DNA of 5,805 nucleotides from positions 1 to 5,805 of the forward strand of contig JAUPKT010000296.1 of assembly GCA_030837305.1 (NCBI GenBank), given 5' to 3'. Both the position numbers and the translations under genes were made by a program. The DNA comes from Thermodesulfobacteriota bacterium (lineage in GTDB: Bacteria; Desulfobacterota; Desulfomonilia; Desulfomonilales; Desulfomonilaceae). The notes under the pieces are model-generated. The model saw only the letters and a program-made list of their open reading frames with translations. It did not search any database and was not told where the DNA came from. Positions within the stretch are counted from its first letter, which is position 1; each line of letters starts with the position of its first letter. Of the stretch, positions 5,748 through 5,805 are shown one piece after another.

Positions 5748-5805
5748 ATGCTGAAAGGGTTCTCACGAAGAAGAGAACTGGAGTTAATACAGCAAATTGA
5801 GGATA
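5748..5805 (+). CDS. Possible N-terminus of a divergently transcribed gene, cut by the right edge
   Basis: An ATG at 5748 opens a frame that stays open for the remaining 19 codons, giving a basic then acidic, helix-like start (MLKGFSRRRELELIQQ and on). Codon choice (CGA, AGA, AGA, CTG) resembles the minus-strand genes. A possible earlier start is the TTG at 5718; the frame is closed by a stop at 5709-5711. There is no clear Shine-Dalgarno before either start, which weakens the call. Such charged N-termini are common in sensor and transcription-factor proteins, and the divergent position would fit a regulator of the reductase cluster, but the protein cannot be identified from this fragment. 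Confidence 0.35.
   Translation, partial: MLKGFSRRRELELIQQIED

Noticed and set aside
5659..5805. Minus-strand frame open from the right edge for 48 codons, ending in TAA at 5661-5659
   Set aside because: It has no recognisable motif, overlaps the more protein-like plus-strand frame, and a 48-codon open stretch is not unusual by chance. It remains a weak alternative for the edge.
1..5805. CRISPR array, tRNA, rRNA, insertion sequence or attachment site
   Set aside because: No regularly spaced repeats, cloverleaf, transposase or terminal inverted repeats with target duplications could be seen.

Overview
The window looks like the chromosome of a strictly anaerobic bacterium, probably a deltaproteobacterial (Desulfobacterota-type) or similar lineage. 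That placement is inference from gene content and roughly even base composition; there is no rRNA or phylogenetic marker here. All six well-supported genes lie on the minus strand, so they are transcribed from right to left.

In transcription order, the first pair (5331 to 3159) is an oxygen-sensitive redox module. A 425-residue protein of the HgdB/BcrB-C superfamily has the features of the double-cubane-cluster (DCCP/YjiM-like) reductases. It is followed by its ASKHA-fold ATPase activase, which carries the two cysteines that hold a [4Fe-4S] cluster between subunits. No second dehydratase subunit or acyl-CoA pathway gene is present, which argues against a classical 2-hydroxyacyl-CoA dehydratase. 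In the characterised members of this system the activase couples ATP hydrolysis to low-potential electron transfer into the cluster protein, and the physiological substrate is unknown.

After a 113-base gap come four tightly packed genes of a Pst-type ABC importer: the substrate-binding protein (pstS), two permeases (pstC, pstA) and the ATPase (pstB, cut by the left edge after 125 residues). The gap holds a GAAACG direct repeat and a strong ribosome binding site that fixes the pstS start. pstC and pstA appear to start at TTG, and pstB at a GTG that overlaps the pstA stop. Both permeases depart from the usual family signature in the same way (Asp where Glu is usual), so phosphate is the default but not a certain substrate.

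The right end (5332 to 5747) has no convincing gene. It holds the likely minus-strand promoter of the redox pair, with a perfect TATAAT, small palindromes and a strong Shine-Dalgarno. A short plus-strand reading frame begins at 5748 and runs off the edge. It may be the start of a divergently transcribed gene, possibly a regulator, but 19 residues are too few to identify.

The most interesting point is the co-directional placement of a double-cubane-type reductase and its activase directly upstream of a divergent Pst-like anion importer. Whether this is a functional link or chance adjacency cannot be settled from one locus.
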